From positions 19,644 through 83,643 of the forward strand of contig NZ_LMMM01000008.1 in assembly GCF_001422245.1 (NCBI RefSeq): DNA of 64,000 nt. Direction: 5' to 3'. Shown one piece after another: positions 16,858 to 26,563 of the stretch. Within the stretch, counting starts at the first letter, position 1. The number at the start of each line of letters is the position of its first letter. Source of the stretch: Rhizobium sp. Leaf262. Lineage in GTDB: Bacteria > Pseudomonadota > Alphaproteobacteria > Rhizobiales > Rhizobiaceae. Position numbers and translations under genes: made by a program. The notes beneath the pieces were generated by a model that was given only the letters and a program-made list of their open reading frames with translations, had not been told where the DNA came from and did no database searches.

Positions 16858-17835
16858 ATGACAATGCAATCCACTCCCAAAAAGATCGCCGTGACCGGTG
16901 CTGCCGGCCAGATCTGCTATTCCCTGCTGTTTCGATTGGCGAATGGCGACCTTTATGGCAAGTCGCAGCCGATCGAACTGCGGCTGCTCGATTTGCCTCA
17001 AGCCCAGGACGCCGTACGCGGCGTCGTCATGGAACTGGAAGACTGCGCCTTTCCGCTGCTGCACAACATCGTCACGACCGACGATCCTCGGCAAGCGTTT
17101 GACGGTGTCGACGCAGCGTTTTTGGTCGGGTCCCGGCCGCGGTCAAAGGGAATGGAACGGCGAGACCTGCTTGCAGCGAATGCAGAGATCTTTAAGGTGC
17201 AGGGGAGGGCGATCAACGAGGTCGCCGGACGACAAGCTAGAATTCTGGTCGTTGGCAATCCGGCCAACACCAACGCTTCCATCCTGATCGCCAATGCGCC
17301 AGACTTTAACCCAAGGCAGGTCAGCTCGATGATCCGGCTTGATCACAACAGGGCGTTGACCCAACTGGCGCGCAAGGCCGGCTGTGGCGTCGGCGACATC
17401 GACAGGCTCGTGGTCTGGGGCAATCACTCGCCGACCATGTTTGCCGACTGGACCTACGCAACGGCTGCCGGCAGGCCCTTATCCGAGACCATCGGCGACG
17501 ACCATTGGTACAAGGAGGTGCTGATCCGTGAGGTCGCAAGGCGGGGCACTACGATCATAGAGGCGCGGGGCGCGTCCTCTGCAGCATCTGCCGCCAATGC
17601 AGCGATCGATCAGATGCGTGATTGGATGTGTGGTACAGATGGGCGCTGGACATCGATGGCTGTTATATCGCAGGGGCAGTATGGCATACCGGAAGGGCTG
17701 GTGTGTGGCGTACCTGTGATGTGCAAGGACGGTGACTATAGCGTCGTTGAAGGTCTCGATCTGGACGGGTTTCAGAAAAGTATGCTGGACAAAACGATAG
17801 AAGAGCTTGTCGGCGAGCGCGACGCTTTATCCTGA
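16858..17835 (+). CDS. mdh: Malate dehydrogenase
   Basis: A 325-residue NAD(P)-dependent malate dehydrogenase interconverting malate and oxaloacetate. The N-terminus [23 protein letters not shown] is the dinucleotide-binding motif. Substrate arginines occur in [15 protein letters not shown]. The catalytic Asp is in [11 protein letters not shown] and the catalytic His in [10 protein letters not shown]. The sequence is of the cytosolic/proteobacterial type rather than the usual rhizobial citric-acid-cycle Mdh, which suggests an accessory copy. It is 24 bp after the binding-protein gene and is likely cotranscribed. Confidence 0.92.
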   Translation: MTMQSTPKKIAVTGAAGQICYSLLFRLANGDLYGKSQPIELRLLDLPQAQDAVRGVVMELEDCAFPLLHNIVTTDDPRQAFDGVDAAFLVGSRPRSKGMERRDLLAANAEIFKVQGRAINEVAGRQARILVVGNPANTNASILIANAPDFNPRQVSSMIRLDHNRALTQLARKAGCGVGDIDRLVVWGNHSPTMFADWTYATAAGRPLSETIGDDHWYKEVLIREVARRGTTIIEARGASSAASAANAAIDQMRDWMCGTDGRWTSMAVISQGQYGIPEGLVCGVPVMCKDGDYSVVEGLDLDGFQKSMLDKTIEELVGERDALS

Positions 17836-17881
17836 TATCGCGGGATGCGGAGGCTGGCACAAAAGATGTGCGGAGATTGCA

Positions 17882-17915
17882 CGCCTATTCTCCGCCTAAT
17901 TTTGGAGAATAGGCG
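17882..17915 (+). terminator. Hairpin downstream of mdh
   Basis: The arms CGCCTATTCTCC and GGAGAATAGGCG pair perfectly over 12 bp around a 10-nt loop. It begins 47 bp after the mdh stop. No clear T-run follows, so it may be a factor-dependent terminator or an mRNA 3' end hairpin. Confidence 0.55.
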
Positions 17916-17939
17916 CCAGCCTCAGAAGAGGCGAATGCC

Positions 17940-18572
17940 ACCACGACGATCAGCGAGCTGCAGTTTGACGGGCCGGTTCGATTTTATCTTTCATAATCCG
18001 CTTTGACCGCCGAATGGGAAGGACGAAGCCCTCATCCAGATAGGCGTCGTCGGGAATGAAGCGCTCGAACAAGCGTATCCGGCTGGAAACCGAGTCGGTA
18101 GAACTGCGATCAAATCTCGTCGCCAAGGCCATTTCGGCGGATTGTTCGTCGCAAGGATATTCGCCACTGTACCGATAGAACGATTGATTATCTGTTCAAA
18201 GTATTGCGCTTCAATTGTCACCGGCACCTTGGACGCCCGCCGCAGGTCATAAGCGCAAGAGGTGCAGACATGCTGGCCGACAAGCCGTGGCTGAGCGAAG
18301 GCAGTAATTCCGCGGTGGCACGTGGGCAACGGTCGCGTAATCCGCACCCGTGGATAAACCAGGAGATTCTAGTCGCGTGTCGCCATCGCCTCCGAAAATA
18401 TGGGGCTGATCAGAACCGAGGCACGCAGGACAGAATTGCAGCCACGTCGAAGCAGCACGACGGGCTTTGATGACCATTGGTAGCGGCATGTGTCTGTAAT
18501 CACATGGCTGCAAGGCCATTGACGACAATCGGTCTCTCGCAAATCCAATGAGGCGTGGCCGTAAACAGCCAT
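17940..18572 (-). pseudogene. tniQ: tniQ-like transposition gene, decayed
   Basis: Minus-strand fragments in different frames match a TniQ protein. One reads KARRAASTWLQFCPACLGSDQPHIF, and others carry CGLRDRCP-like and CTSCAYDLRRASKVPVTIEAQYFEQII segments. They parallel TSTWLQYCPQCLAGDEHPYF and CVHCGFDLRKASRVIVSVAAH in the intact TniQ at 23028-23909. At least two frameshifts are needed, and the first hundred or so residues are missing. A short lead (MAVYGHASLD) is joined directly to the transposon end. It is a remnant of a different Tn7/Tn5053-like element. Confidence 0.75.
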
Positions 18573-18712
18573 ATTTTCCTGGCGGCGAATCTCACATTAA
18601 GTGCCAAAGAGAAGCCAGAGTCTCAAATTAAATGCCAAGTCTCAAATTAAGTGCCGGGCTATCTTACTGAAACTGTTAGGACTGGAATCTCACGATTAAA
18701 TGCAAAACGACA
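18573..18712. mobile_element. Transposon end with array of short repeats
   Basis: The segment carries repeats of the form TCTCAAATTAAATGCC: at 18591 (TCTCACATTA then GTGCC), 18621-18636, 18640-18655, and 18688-18703 (TCTCACGATTAAATGC). It ends in GCAAAACGACA, which read inward is TGTCGTTTTGC. Multiple transposase-binding repeats next to a TGTCG-like terminus are typical of Tn7/Tn5053-related elements. A diverged copy of the whole segment occurs at 40180-40333 in the same orientation. The terminus at about 18712 is inferred from where the two copies stop matching. Confidence 0.7.
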
Positions 18713-18757
18713 CCTTCAACATCGTGCATTCCTCCCCCTTGAAGTTTTTTGACGGTC

Positions 18758-19195
18758 TTAAGCCCTGTAGGCGACGAGCACGGCTCCTCCCGCGATCATC
18801 ACGACACCGAGCCAGTTCGGCAGGGTCAGACGTTCACCGAGGAACAGCACAGCGAAAATGGACACGAACACCACGGACAGCTTGTCGATCGGCGCGACGC
18901 GGGCGGCGTCACCAAGCTTCAGCGCCCGGAAGTAGCAAATCCAGGATGCGCCCGTGGCAAAACCGGAAAGTACAAGAAATAGCCAGCTTCTGGTCGAGAC
19001 CGTCGACGGCTCCTGCCAATTTCCGGTGATATAGACCATCGCGCCAGCGGCCAGCAGGATGACGATGGTGCGAATGAAGGTGGCGAAGTCGGAATTGACG
19101 TTTTCGACGCCGATCTTGGCGAAGATCGCCGTCAGGGCTGCAAAGCCGGCCGAAAGGAGGGCCCAGAACGGCCAGCTTGTAAGGAAGATTTTCAT
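18758..19195 (-). CDS. EamA-type small membrane transporter
   Basis: A 145-residue membrane protein with four or five helices, starting MKIFLTSWPFWALLSAGFAALTAIFAK and ending LGERLTLPNWLGVVMIAGGAVLVAYRA, the single-EamA-domain type of the drug/metabolite transporter superfamily. It overlaps crcB by ATGA and is the last gene of the fluoride-resistance group. The intact Trp60 and neighbouring residues show what was lost in the paralogue at 6847-7284. A role in fluoride or metabolite export is inferred from the operon. Confidence 0.85.
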   Translation of the reverse strand: MKIFLTSWPFWALLSAGFAALTAIFAKIGVENVNSDFATFIRTIVILLAAGAMVYITGNWQEPSTVSTRSWLFLVLSGFATGASWICYFRALKLGDAARVAPIDKLSVVFVSIFAVLFLGERLTLPNWLGVVMIAGGAVLVAYRA

Positions 19196-19581
19196 GCGGC
19201 TTGTCCATGTCCGGCCATCCGGATCAGCATGAGGCCGACAAAAAGTCCCGCCATCGACAGGACCAGCGAAAGAGCGACATATCCGGCAGCAACATCCCAT
19301 TGCCCGCGTTCCCACAGGGTAACGGCATCTAGCGAGAAAGTCGAAAAGGTGGTGAATCCGCCAAGTAGCCCGGTTGTCAGAAACAGGCGCAACTCCTGCG
19401 GCAGGCCAGAGCGAAACACGAAAAATTCCGTGAGCAGGCCCATGACGACGGAGCCGACAACATTGACGGTGAGTGTGCCGTAGGGAAAGCCGAAGCCGAA
19501 CAGGCGCGCCGCTCCCATGTTGACGGCGTGCCGGAAAACACCACCGATACCTGCGCCAAGGAAAACGATCAGATAAACCAA
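19192..19581 (-). CDS. crcB: CrcB/Fluc fluoride channel
   Basis: A 129-residue Fluc-type fluoride exporter channel. The signature GGVFRHAVN near the N-terminus, the GTLTVNVVGS segment and GLLGGFTTFSTFSLDA (the phenylalanine/threonine pore motif) are all present. Four membrane helices fit the family size. The start chosen is TTG at 19581, preceded by AAGGAGG; the frame runs further upstream without a ribosome site. It lies 13 bp after the CLC gene and overlaps the EamA gene. Confidence 0.93.
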   Translation of the reverse strand: MVYLIVFLGAGIGGVFRHAVNMGAARLFGFGFPYGTLTVNVVGSVVMGLLTEFFVFRSGLPQELRLFLTTGLLGGFTTFSTFSLDAVTLWERGQWDVAAGYVALSLVLSMAGLFVGLMLIRMAGHGQAA

Positions 19582-19594
19582 GATCGCGCCTCCT

Positions 19595-21412
19595 TCAGGA
19601 TGTCGTGACCTTGAGCGCTTCTGCCGCCTCAACGTCGTGATGGACGACATCCCACTGTTCCAGGTGCTTGTAGACGATCACCTTGTGTTTCAGCAGCGCG
19701 CCATGGGTCCGGCAGAATTCCTCAAGCTGGTCGCGTGATGCAATCATCTCGACGCACATAGTCAGATCCGGATTGGGGATCTCGAAGCCCTCGTCCTGAA
19801 GCTTACCGCTGTTCGAATAGCCAAAATGCGTATGGTGCGCGACGGCATTCATGATGCCGGCCGACTTCGCCTGCAGGACCAATTCCCGGTAAAGAGGCTT
19901 CGATCCGAACCAACCGCCCTTGCCGGGCGCCTTCTCACGCGGCTTCATGTAGATACGGACCATGCCGATTTCGGTAGAATGCAGCTTGTGTTGCGTCACG
20001 ACGGCGGGCCTTTCATTGAGTGTTGCGGTGGTAGCAAGTGACCGTAGACGGACCTTTCCGACGAGATCGCCGAGGCTCTGAGTCTGCATGTCACGCATGT
20101 GGCGAACCGAGATGTCGGGAGGAATATCGTTGGCGGCAGCCGTTTTCGGAACGCCGACGCGCTGCGACAGGTAGATGCTGGAATGGCCACTGCACAGATA
20201 GGCAACGAAGCAGGCGACAGCGAGGTAGACCGAATAGGTGGCGCCGAAGAGCTCAATCCCCATGATCATGCAAGCCAGCGGCGTATTAGTGGCGCCGGCG
20301 AAGACGGCCACGAAGCCAAGCGCCGCAAAAAGATCGACCGGTGCGCCGAGAACACCGGCCAGCGCACTGCCGAGACCTGCGCCGATGAAGAACAGCGGTG
20401 TGACCTCGCCGCCCTTGAAACCGGCGCTTAATGTGACGATCGTGAACAGCGCCTTCCAGGCCCAGCTCCAGTAATCCACGTGATCGGGAAGGAAAAAGCC
20501 AAGGATCGTCGCATCGTCGGGATTGGGCGACCAGACACCCAGACCGAGATATTCCCGCGTACCGAGCATGTAGACAAGGCCCAGCAATATCGCGCTGGCG
20601 AGCACCGGACGCAGCGGCGCATAGGGCAAGATCGCCTTGTAAGCTGATGATGCCAAATGGGAAAGCTCGGCGAAGAAATGCGCGGCCAGACCAAAAGCCA
20701 CGCCGGCAATGACCACCTTGAGCAGTAGGACCGCATCGAGGTGGAAGCCGACAGCTTCGCCAACGCCGCCGAGATAGGCGATGGCATAATGGGTGTGGCC
20801 GATCCCCCAGGCATGACAGGTCCAGTCGGCAACAATGGCGGCAAGCAAGGCGGGCAACAAAGCCTCGTACTGCATGCGTCCGATGGTCAGCACCTCCAGC
20901 GCAAAGATCGCGCCGGCGATCGGCGTGCCGAAGACAGCGCCGAAGCCTGCGGCAATCCCTGCCATCAAGAGGATACGCACGTCGCCGGGCGCCAGTTTGA
21001 AGACTTTGCCAAAGGCGCTGGCAAGGCTGCCGCCGAGCTGGACTGCCGTGCCCTCGCGACCGGCCGAGCCGCCGACCAAATGGGTGAGCACCGTGGTCAC
21101 AAGGATGAAGGGCGCCATGCGCAGCGGCACACCACCGCCCGGCTCGTGGATCTGGTCTACAATCAGGTTGTTGCCGGCTTCAGCCGACTTGCCGAATTTC
21201 TGGTAGGCCCAGACCATCGCAAAGCCTGCGACCGGCATGCCGTAGATCAGCCAGGGAAATTCGAAGCGAAGCTCGGTTGCCCTGTCGAGGCTCCACAGAA
21301 ACACGGCAACGAGCGACCCGACGGCAACAGCCATCGGGACGACGATCAGGATCCATTTCGCGAGGCCGCGAACCTGGGCGATACGAAGACCGAAAAATGC
21401 AGAAAACGCCAT
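19595..21412 (-). CDS. CLC-F-like fluoride/proton antiporter with DUF190 domain
   Basis: A 605-residue protein. Residues about 1-430 are a CLC antiporter with GNNLIVDQI and [15 protein letters not shown], motifs of the fluoride-selective CLC-F clade rather than the chloride GSGIP form. [18 protein letters not shown] is the second ion-binding segment. Residues about 485-600 ([39 protein letters not shown]) are a DUF190 domain. It expels cytosolic fluoride. A fluoride riboswitch about 90 bp upstream of its start supports this substrate. It is followed by crcB and the EamA gene. Confidence 0.88.
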   Translation of the reverse strand: MAFSAFFGLRIAQVRGLAKWILIVVPMAVAVGSLVAVFLWSLDRATELRFEFPWLIYGMPVAGFAMVWAYQKFGKSAEAGNNLIVDQIHEPGGGVPLRMAPFILVTTVLTHLVGGSAGREGTAVQLGGSLASAFGKVFKLAPGDVRILLMAGIAAGFGAVFGTPIAGAIFALEVLTIGRMQYEALLPALLAAIVADWTCHAWGIGHTHYAIAYLGGVGEAVGFHLDAVLLLKVVIAGVAFGLAAHFFAELSHLASSAYKAILPYAPLRPVLASAILLGLVYMLGTREYLGLGVWSPNPDDATILGFFLPDHVDYWSWAWKALFTIVTLSAGFKGGEVTPLFFIGAGLGSALAGVLGAPVDLFAALGFVAVFAGATNTPLACMIMGIELFGATYSVYLAVACFVAYLCSGHSSIYLSQRVGVPKTAAANDIPPDISVRHMRDMQTQSLGDLVGKVRLRSLATTATLNERPAVVTQHKLHSTEIGMVRIYMKPREKAPGKGGWFGSKPLYRELVLQAKSAGIMNAVAHHTHFGYSNSGKLQDEGFEIPNPDLTMCVEMIASRDQLEEFCRTHGALLKHKVIVYKHLEQWDVVHHDVEAAEALKVTTS

Positions 21413-21504
21413 CAGATGGACGCTCCCGCAAGGTCACATTTCGTCTTGGAGGACAGGTACAGAATTCTAGGCACGACTCTACTCCTTCGCGTGTTGCGCG
21501 TTGA

Positions 21505-21566
21505 GTAGGAGTCATCAGCTTCATCGGGGAAGCGGTTCGGCGTAATGCCCGGCAGAATCCATTACC
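21505..21566 (-). promoter_or_regulatory. Fluoride riboswitch (crcB motif)
   Basis: On the minus strand the region reads GGTAATGGATTCTGCC, then AACCGC, a short hairpin, and GCTGATGACTCCTAC. These are in the order and spacing of the crcB-motif aptamer: the 5' GGNNATGG strand, the AACCGC linker and the conserved CTGATGACTCCTAC 3' strand. It lies about 90 bp upstream of the CLC-F-like gene. Fluoride binding would switch on the clc-crcB-EamA operon. A G/C-rich hairpin after it (ACGCGCAACACGCG) may be part of the expression platform. Confidence 0.88.
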
Positions 21567-21748
21567 GTTGTCACTTCAATAGCCAATTGATCCGAATAAT
21601 GTCAATCCCACTCACCATGGTGAGCGGGATTGCTTGGCACGCTGGCCACATCTTCGCCTGAACGCAGTTTTTTAAGTGATACCGATTTATCTCAGCACAT
21701 ATTTGGGGGTGCGGAGGTCGGAGAAGGTCGCGGGAGAGTAATAGCAAC

Positions 21749-22942
21749 TCAGACCGCACGCCTCGTACGCCGCCCCGAGACGGTCAAAAAGACCGCACCC
21801 AAAAGACCGGACACAAGCGACCCCATCAGGATCCCGATCTTGACGTGATCCTGGACAACTGGATCGCTGAAGGCCAGCAGGCCAATGAAAAGGGACATCG
21901 TAAACCCGATTCCACACAGCAGGGCCACGCCGGTCATCTGCCCCCAACTGGCGCTCGCTGGAAGATCGGCTAGGCCCAGTCTTACCAGAACGACCACTGT
22001 TCCCAGAACGCCGACCAGCTTTCCGAGCAACAGGCCGGCCGCTACGCCCATTGTGAGCGGCTCTTCGAAGACCGACATCGATAAACCGGCAAACGAAACA
22101 CCTGCGTTGGCAAAGCCGAAGATCGGCACGATCGCGAAGGCGACCGGCTTGTGCAGCAGGTGTTCGAACCTGTGCAGAGGTGATTCATCGTGTGTGGCCT
22201 CCGGCGTCCCCGGCGTCAGCTTCAGCGGTATCGTCAACGCCAGCAAGACACCTGCAAGGGTGGCATGCACGCCTGATGCGAAAACCAACACCCAAAGGAC
22301 CGCGCCGAGGGCGAGATAGGGCCAGAGGGCCTTTACGCCCATGCGGTTGAAGATGATCAGATTTCCAACGACGAGGCCCGCGCCAGCCAATGCGAGCAGG
22401 TTCAGTTCCGCAGTATAGAAGAGAGCGATAACCACAACGGCGCCGAGATCGTCGATGATGGCCAGCGCCGCCAGAAATATCTTCAGCGATGCGGGAACAC
22501 GATTACCGAAAAGGGAAAGGACCCCAAGAGCGAAGGCGATATCGGTCGCAGTCGGGATTGCCCAGCCACGGATAGCTGTCGGGTCGCTCCAGTTGAAGTA
22601 GAGGTAAAACAGTGCCGGAAACAGCATGCCTCCTGCAGCAGCCGCGCCTGGCAAGACGCGCCGGCTTCAGCTTGAAAGCTGGCCGTCGAGCATCTCGCGT
22701 TTGATCTCCAGGCCAACCAGCAGGAAGAAGACGGCCATCAAGGCGTCGTTGATCCAGTGCTGGATGCTCAGCGGGCCGACATAGACGTGCAGCACATGGA
22801 AGTAGCTCTCTGCCAACGGCGAGTTCGCCGTGGCAATTGCCAGAGCAGCAACTGCCATCAGGATGATGCCACCCGATGCTTCATTGTCGAGGAACTGACG
22901 GAGAGTGGATTGAATGCGGCCCTTGGAAAATGTCGAAGACAT
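21749..22942 (-). pseudogene. nhaA: NhaA Na+/H+ antiporter broken by one in-frame stop
   Basis: The frame from ATG 22942 ([20 protein letters not shown]) is a standard NhaA N-terminus up to [10 protein letters not shown], then a TGA at 22667-22669, then continues in the same frame as SRRVLPGAAAAGGM through to RRTRRAV at 21749. The ion-binding segment ALAIIDDLGAVVVIALFY is intact. NhaA proteins usually have Trp at the stop position, so TGG to TGA is likely. Apart from this codon the gene is full-length (about 396 codons). It lies upstream of the fluoride riboswitch operon on the same strand. Confidence 0.88.
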
Positions 22943-23027
22943 GGGTTCGCGCTCCTTGTGAGAGGTTGATCGAAGTCTCCGTCAATTTCGGGGAAGCCCG
23001 CAGCGCACGCAGCACGCACTGTAAGCT

Positions 23028-23909
23028 TTAAACTAGGGTATTTGCTCGACGATTTCCAGCAGATTCGGCCCTGTAGGGGCTTGGCCAGACAGCACTATCG
23101 TCATCACGCATTATTCGTGCGCAAACGCGATCTGCAAACTTTTCGAAGCATCGGATTCGCATCGAGCTGGAAAAGTTGAGCAGCGAGCCGGAAGTGTGGG
23201 TCATCACCAGCGTGGGGATTTGCAGCAATCGTGCAAGGAAAACGCGCTGATTTTCTGGAGTGACACTCGCCCCGCGGCACATCTGATCAATGCGATAATC
23301 CACCAGGTGCGCTGCAACGCTGACGATGACCCTTGACGCCTTGCGCAAATCGAAACCGCAGTGGACGCAAAAATGCTGGGGAACAAGCTTGCTTTGACCG
23401 TAGGCTTCGATACGTCTTTGGCAGGATGGGCACCGGTCGCGCAAGCCGCAGCGGTGGTGGCGGCAAGATACTTTGGTCGCCAAACGCCAGCTGCGGCGAA
23501 AATATGGATGCTCATCGCCAGCCAGGCATTGGGGGCAGTACTGCAACCAGGTTGAAGTCCCGCGCCGACCGCTGTTTCGTAACGGCAGCAAGAGCTCCGT
23601 CGGGATGCCACTTGCCAGGGTCATTGCCACGATCTGAGCGTGGGATACACCGGCATTTGCGCGAAGCAGGTTTTCGATGTCGCTCGAGGGTCTGAAATCG
23701 ATGGCTGGTGACCACATGCCAGATCCAAGTCCGAAGACGCACGCGAATCCACGCGGTGCAACGCCGTTGGCATAAGCAAGACGGTGCAGCCAACTCGACA
23801 GCAATTCATCGGGTTGCGGTAAGACGTTGACGGGCCACTGGTCGGAAACGACGTGACGGTATCTCCGTTGTATGCTGATTGTCGGGATACCAGCATCGCC
23901 CATCGTCAT
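23028..23909 (-). CDS. tniQ: TniQ-family transposition protein
   Basis: A 293-residue TniQ/TnsD-like protein. The N-terminal PLPQPDELLSSWLHRLAYANG form (here VLPQPDELLSSWLHRLAYANGV) is diagnostic, and Cys-pair zinc motifs follow: QYCPQCL near residue 125, CRHHRCGLRDRCPSC near 150, and HFCVHCGFDL near 178. TniQ directs target choice in Tn5053- and Tn7-like transposition. It overlaps tniB by ATGA. Confidence 0.9.
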   Translation of the reverse strand: MTMGDAGIPTISIQRRYRHVVSDQWPVNVLPQPDELLSSWLHRLAYANGVAPRGFACVFGLGSGMWSPAIDFRPSSDIENLLRANAGVSHAQIVAMTLASGIPTELLLPLRNSGRRGTSTWLQYCPQCLAGDEHPYFRRSWRLATKVSCRHHRCGLRDRCPSCQRRIEAYGQSKLVPQHFCVHCGFDLRKASRVIVSVAAHLVDYRIDQMCRGASVTPENQRVFLARLLQIPTLVMTHTSGSLLNFSSSMRIRCFEKFADRVCARIMRDDDSAVWPSPYRAESAGNRRANTLV

Positions 23910-24784
23910 AACAGGTTGTCCCGTAAAGCCGGTAGGCGCCGCTGCGATATTGGTATGTGCCGCAGTTCTACGATGCCCGCCTTGGTGATACGTTCGGCTC
24001 CGGATTGTACCGCCGCGACGGCCGCTCTTGTGACGATGGTGACGGTCTCGCCTATCAAACCTTCCGATAACCTGAAGATAAGCCGCGCCGACGGCTCGCT
24101 GGACAGATCCGAGATCCTGGCAAGTGGCAACGCTGCTTCGAGGCTATCGAGCAACATCAGATAGGGCTCATCGTATTGCCATCGCGGGACTGCGACCAGA
24201 TCAAAACGGCTTGCCATCTCGCTGGTGGCGTTGAGAAAGTCGTAGACGGATACGTCTCCGATCAAAACCGGGGCGATGTCATACTGACGTCCGATCCGGC
24301 GCAGGAACGCAAATATTGCCTCGATGTCGCGTGCTCTTCCGCGCAGCGCGTTGTGAAACTCGTCGAAGATCAACACCCTTGGTTTGAGACTTTCCAGCAA
24401 GTGATCCAACTGTTCCGCCTTGCGGCTGACATTCCAAATGTCACCCCCGGGGGCGTGAAGCGCCTGGAGAATGCTGGCGTAAAAATGGCCAAGGCCCGCG
24501 CCCTCTCGCGTCTGAACCATCCAAAGCCTCTGCTGGACAGATGTTCGCAGGTGTTCGACGGCAAACCGCTCAGCGATCATCGTCTTGCCATTGGCATAGG
24601 GACCGACCAGCATCAGGCCCTGGGTTCGCAATGACGGCGGTCTTGAGAGCAACTCGGTGAGCCGCATATGGCTGTCTTGAGCAACCTGATGGCCGATCCA
24701 TCGTGGGGCACGGATGTAGGCGATCCGCTCATCCTGGTCGCGTTCAAGGTAGGATCGGACATGGTCGAGCAGATGGTCCGACAT
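23906..24784 (-). CDS. tniB: TniB AAA+ ATPase of transposition module
   Basis: A 292-residue ATPase. Walker A is degenerate but visible as GPYANGKTMIAERF (residues about 62-75), Walker B is VLIFDEFHNAL (about 138-148) and sensor residues follow in PVLIGDVSVYDF. TniB works like TnsC or MuB, joining target selection to the transposase. It starts 6 bp after tniA and overlaps tniQ. Confidence 0.92.
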   Translation of the reverse strand: MSDHLLDHVRSYLERDQDERIAYIRAPRWIGHQVAQDSHMRLTELLSRPPSLRTQGLMLVGPYANGKTMIAERFAVEHLRTSVQQRLWMVQTREGAGLGHFYASILQALHAPGGDIWNVSRKAEQLDHLLESLKPRVLIFDEFHNALRGRARDIEAIFAFLRRIGRQYDIAPVLIGDVSVYDFLNATSEMASRFDLVAVPRWQYDEPYLMLLDSLEAALPLARISDLSSEPSARLIFRLSEGLIGETVTIVTRAAVAAVQSGAERITKAGIVELRHIPISQRRLPALRDNLL

Positions 24785-24790
24785 GCCATG

Positions 24791-26443
24791 CTACCAGTCT
24801 TCGACCGGTAGTCGGCTTTTCTGACGGGTGGGATGAGGTGAGGCAACGGGCGCTTTTTCCTGCATAGCCGCATAAGGCTTCTGCGACGCGACCGCGTGAA
24901 TACCGCGGACAGCATTCCGCAACTGGCGTCTGGGTTGTTTCGCAGTCCCGACGATAGCAGCGATTTGGCGACGAAACTCCACCTTTGCAACGCTTGAGCG
25001 GTGGTTTGCGTCGCGCCGCCGGGCGCGCTCAGCCTCATGTTCCCAAAGCGTCAGCGACGCAAGTCTGCCATCGCGCCGTTCGACGGGCCGGAAGTGTCTG
25101 CTTTCCGGATCCCGGACATAGATATGGCTGATGTCTCGAGGGTCATATCTTACCTCCAGCCTTCCGAGCCGGTCGCGCTGCGGAATGAGGCCGCCAAGCC
25201 ATGACGCGTAATAATGTACGGCAAACATGCTGATCCCCTGCGGCGACAATCTTCTTTCCGTACCCGGCAGAAACGACAATAGAACGGTGTGTGGATCGTC
25301 ATTGAAGCGCGGTAAAGCTGCGTTGTTGCGCTGCCACTCCGTATTCGGCACATTCAGTGTCTTGGTGTTTTCCTGACGGTTGTGATCGAGGATGGCCAGC
25401 GCAACGCACCGCTCCAGGTCCGCGAATCCGAGACAGGCGCGCCGTTCCGAGGGATATTCATCGCGATCAACCACAGACCTTCCGGTCGAACCGCGATAGG
25501 TGGCGAGGACCGCGTTTAGCTTGCCCAGCAGCCGTTCGACCACGCCGCCTTGGTGCACTCTTCCCCGATCACGATATCGAATGCGGATGCCATAATCGTC
25601 GCAGCCACGCTGGAAAGCCTGCCCCTTGAATTCCATCGCCGAGTCGGTGACGAGCACCCGAGGCCGGCCGAATGTCGGCCAGGCATGAGCAAGGTTACGG
25701 TTGGCAAGCCATTCGTCCTTCGCGCACATCGCATGGGCAAGGCAAAGTCCGACCGACAGAACAGATGGTTTCTCCAAAGTCAGGCAGAAACCTAGAATAA
25801 CGCGTGATGCCACATCGGTCACGATCGTGAGATAAGGCCGACCCACAAACACGCCAGTTCCGTCAACGACCTCCACGAAATTGATATCAGCCGGAGTGTG
25901 ATCGATCTGACAGACATCGAGCGGGTGAGTTGCGTGAATATATCCTGGTCGTGGCCTCAGCCGGAGCAGGTGTTTCGGATTGGCTGACCGTTTTTTAGCG
26001 ATCTCTTCAGCGGTAAACAGCATCGGGATACGTCGGGCAACCGTAACGTATGACGGCAGGGTAAGCCCGGCTTCCTCGCAACGAGCGCGGATTTCGGCCA
26101 CGACCGGGGCAAGGGGCAGAGCTTCCAGTGTCAGCCATTGCTCGCGCAGTGTTGTCGCTATGATTGCTTCAAGTTTTTCTGACAGCCGCTTGCGGCGGCT
26201 TTTTGCGGTGCGCGGGAGTAAGGCTGTCACCTTCCTGTCCATGCGATAGCGGACGAGGAGATTGTAGATTTGTCGCCGCGTTAGCCGCAGCTCGGCCGCC
26301 GCGCGCGAAACGGCCACCTGCTTCGGCCCGATGCCATCAAGGATCTTGTCCAGTTCGCGGGCCGTGCGGAGCGCGACCGACCAATGCTCACCCGAGATCG
26401 CGCGTGTCGCCGGCAATCCCTGATCATGCAATTGCTTTGGCAT
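24791..26443 (-). CDS. tniA: TniA-type DDE transposase (Mu/Tn7 TnsB group)
   Basis: A 550-residue transposase. An N-terminal helix-turn-helix (AAAELRLTRRQIYNLLVRYR) is followed by the integrase core: first Asp in HPLDVCQIDHTPADI, second Asp in RPRVLVTDSAMEFKG, and Glu in GGVVERLLGKLN. The C-terminal Mu-type beta-barrel and basic tail (RRQLRNAVRGIHAV) follow. It cuts transposon ends and joins them to target DNA. It leads the tniA-tniB-tniQ operon. Confidence 0.93.
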   Translation of the reverse strand: MPKQLHDQGLPATRAISGEHWSVALRTARELDKILDGIGPKQVAVSRAAAELRLTRRQIYNLLVRYRMDRKVTALLPRTAKSRRKRLSEKLEAIIATTLREQWLTLEALPLAPVVAEIRARCEEAGLTLPSYVTVARRIPMLFTAEEIAKKRSANPKHLLRLRPRPGYIHATHPLDVCQIDHTPADINFVEVVDGTGVFVGRPYLTIVTDVASRVILGFCLTLEKPSVLSVGLCLAHAMCAKDEWLANRNLAHAWPTFGRPRVLVTDSAMEFKGQAFQRGCDDYGIRIRYRDRGRVHQGGVVERLLGKLNAVLATYRGSTGRSVVDRDEYPSERRACLGFADLERCVALAILDHNRQENTKTLNVPNTEWQRNNAALPRFNDDPHTVLLSFLPGTERRLSPQGISMFAVHYYASWLGGLIPQRDRLGRLEVRYDPRDISHIYVRDPESRHFRPVERRDGRLASLTLWEHEAERARRRDANHRSSVAKVEFRRQIAAIVGTAKQPRRQLRNAVRGIHAVASQKPYAAMQEKAPVASPHPTRQKSRLPVEDW

Positions 26444-26563
26444 GGGCAGACCTCGCTGAAATCCTTAGCGAAAAATATACTGAAATTTATCGCCGAACCC
26501 TTACGTCTGTATGACAATTTCCGAGTTGAAAAATTAAACTAAAACCCACATCCGCACTGTCAC

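Larger units (their letters stand above)
23028..26563. mobile_element. tniABQ transposition module (Tn5053/Tn7-related)
   Basis: Three overlapping genes, tniA-tniB-tniQ, form a complete core transposition set. The right boundary is placed at about 26563 because an RHE_PE00001-like coding frame begins abruptly there. The 120 bp between tniA and this point is AT-rich, as expected for a transposon end, and finishes in CACTGTCA. The left boundary beyond tniQ is not visible; no matching inverted end was found in the 85 bp before nhaA, so the left edge given is only the end of tniQ. Confidence 0.7.

Noticed and set aside
15826..17094. Long minus-strand open frame of 422 codons
   Set aside because: It is antisense to the binding-protein and mdh genes and overlaps the LysR start; its translation is low-information and lacks motifs.
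18591..18703. CRISPR-like array of short repeats
   Set aside because: The repeats are 15-16 bp, degenerate and unevenly spaced, lie at a transposon terminus and recur as a block at 40 kb; no cas genes are present.
20741..21508. Plus-strand open frame of 255 codons
   Set aside because: It lies opposite the CLC-F-like gene and the riboswitch; its translation shows no family features.
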